DNA from: Rhizorhabdus sp.
GTDB taxonomy: Bacteria; Pseudomonadota; Alphaproteobacteria; Sphingomonadales; Sphingomonadaceae
Assembly: GCA_004297635.1 (NCBI GenBank)
Contig: SCUQ01000020.1
Location: forward strand, 1 to 5,609
Length of the DNA: 5,609 bases
Direction: 5' to 3'
Below the pieces are notes generated by a model that was not told the origin of the DNA, ran no database searches, and saw only the letters and a program-made list of their open reading frames with translations. Each line of letters opens with the position of its first letter. Positions within the stretch are counted from its first letter, which is position 1. Shown in pieces: positions 5,303 through 5,609 of this stretch. The position numbers and the translations under genes were made by a program.

Positions 5303-5609
5303 TCAGCCTACCATTTTCCACAGCAGGAACGGCGAACCGTCGGGCAGTGCCACCGGCTGAAGCCAGCCTGGCACCTCGCCCCGCATCAGCTGCATGTAGA
5401 AGCCCTGCGGCGCGCGGGCGCGGTAGATGGTCGATTCGGCCATGCCGGGGCAGAGCAGCAGCATCGTCGCCCCGCGCCGCCGCATCACCTCATGCGCCAC
5501 CTCGGACGATGCCGCGCGGAACGACTTCTGGACGTCGAGAATCGCCTGGCCGTTGCGATGATAGGGGCCGGCAATCGCGCTGTGCTTCGTCATCGCGATC
5601 AGGCGCGGG
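5303..5609 (-). CDS. C-terminal part of a probable large membrane protein (5' end outside window)
   Basis: The frame is open to the right edge. The ATG at 5593 is probably internal, since the codons before it (PRLIA) continue the same protein. About 102 residues are visible, with no hydrophobic membrane helix among them. Recognisable stretches are MTKHSAIAGPYHRNGQAI, RRRGATMLLLCPGMAESTIY, APQGFYMQLMRGEVPGWLQPV and a terminal FLLWKMV. From memory these resemble the C-terminal soluble domain of long polytopic membrane proteins in sphingomonads that have been loosely labelled AcrB/AcrD/AcrF family or handled as unknown membrane proteins. I treat that name as unreliable and assign no function. 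A glycosyltransferase-39-like membrane enzyme is an alternative. The gene converges on marC with 9 bases between the stop codons. Confidence 0.7.
   Translation of the reverse strand, partial: PRLIAMTKHSAIAGPYHRNGQAILDVQKSFRAASSEVAHEVMRRRGATMLLLCPGMAESTIYRARAPQGFYMQLMRGEVPGWLQPVALPDGSPFLLWKMVG

Noticed and set aside
5283..5308. Possible terminator between marC and the right-hand gene
   Set aside because: Only short 4-bp stems (GGCT/AGCC and AGGC/GCCT) can be drawn, with no T-run; indistinguishable from chance in GC-rich DNA.
1..5609. CRISPR arrays, tRNA or rRNA genes, transposase or phage genes, toxin-antitoxin or defence systems
   Set aside because: I found no direct repeat array, no recognisable RNA gene, and no protein motif of these kinds on either strand.

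Overview
The window looks like a piece of a high-GC alphaproteobacterial chromosome, most likely from the Sphingomonadales. The grounds are strong G/C preference at third codon positions, the gene set (YggT, DUF167/YggU, FolD, MarC, AI-2E transporter, DedA), and two kinds of short palindromic repeat of a style I associate with such genomes. The genus is an inference from style, not from a marker gene. The first 13 bases match the 3' end of the Illumina sequencing adapter exactly, so the sequence is probably the end of an untrimmed contig and genomic sequence starts at about position 14.

Layout from left to right. Positions 14-419 (+) hold the C-terminal end of an alpha/beta hydrolase. It converges on a small VOC (glyoxalase-like) gene at 435-818 (-). 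A 255-base gap with no recognisable gene separates that gene from a divergent AI-2E/PerM-type membrane transporter at 1074-2150 (+). The transporter converges on a DedA-family membrane protein gene at 2147-2752 (-), and their stop codons share a CTAG. A 265-base divergent gap follows, carrying a pair of inverted repeat copies.

The core of the window is a compact forward operon: yggT (3018-3320), a DUF167/yggU gene (3317-3634) and folD (3631-4524). Both junctions are 4-base overlaps of the form NTGA. The DUF167 gene has no ATG, GTG or TTG start in its frame. It appears to start at CTG inside the yggT stop overlap, so standard ORF finders miss it. After folD, three consecutive perfect hairpins, one with a 26-bp stem, fill the 127-base space before a marC-family gene (4652-5293). 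The window ends in the C-terminal part of a convergent gene (5303-5609, -) that probably belongs to a larger membrane protein.

Functionally this is ordinary housekeeping and membrane-protein territory: one-carbon folate metabolism (folD) with small conserved envelope genes. I see no defence system, mobile-element gene, CRISPR array, tRNA or rRNA. The points worth a second look are the CTG-start gene, the palindrome cluster before marC, the intergenic repeat pair and the adapter remnant.
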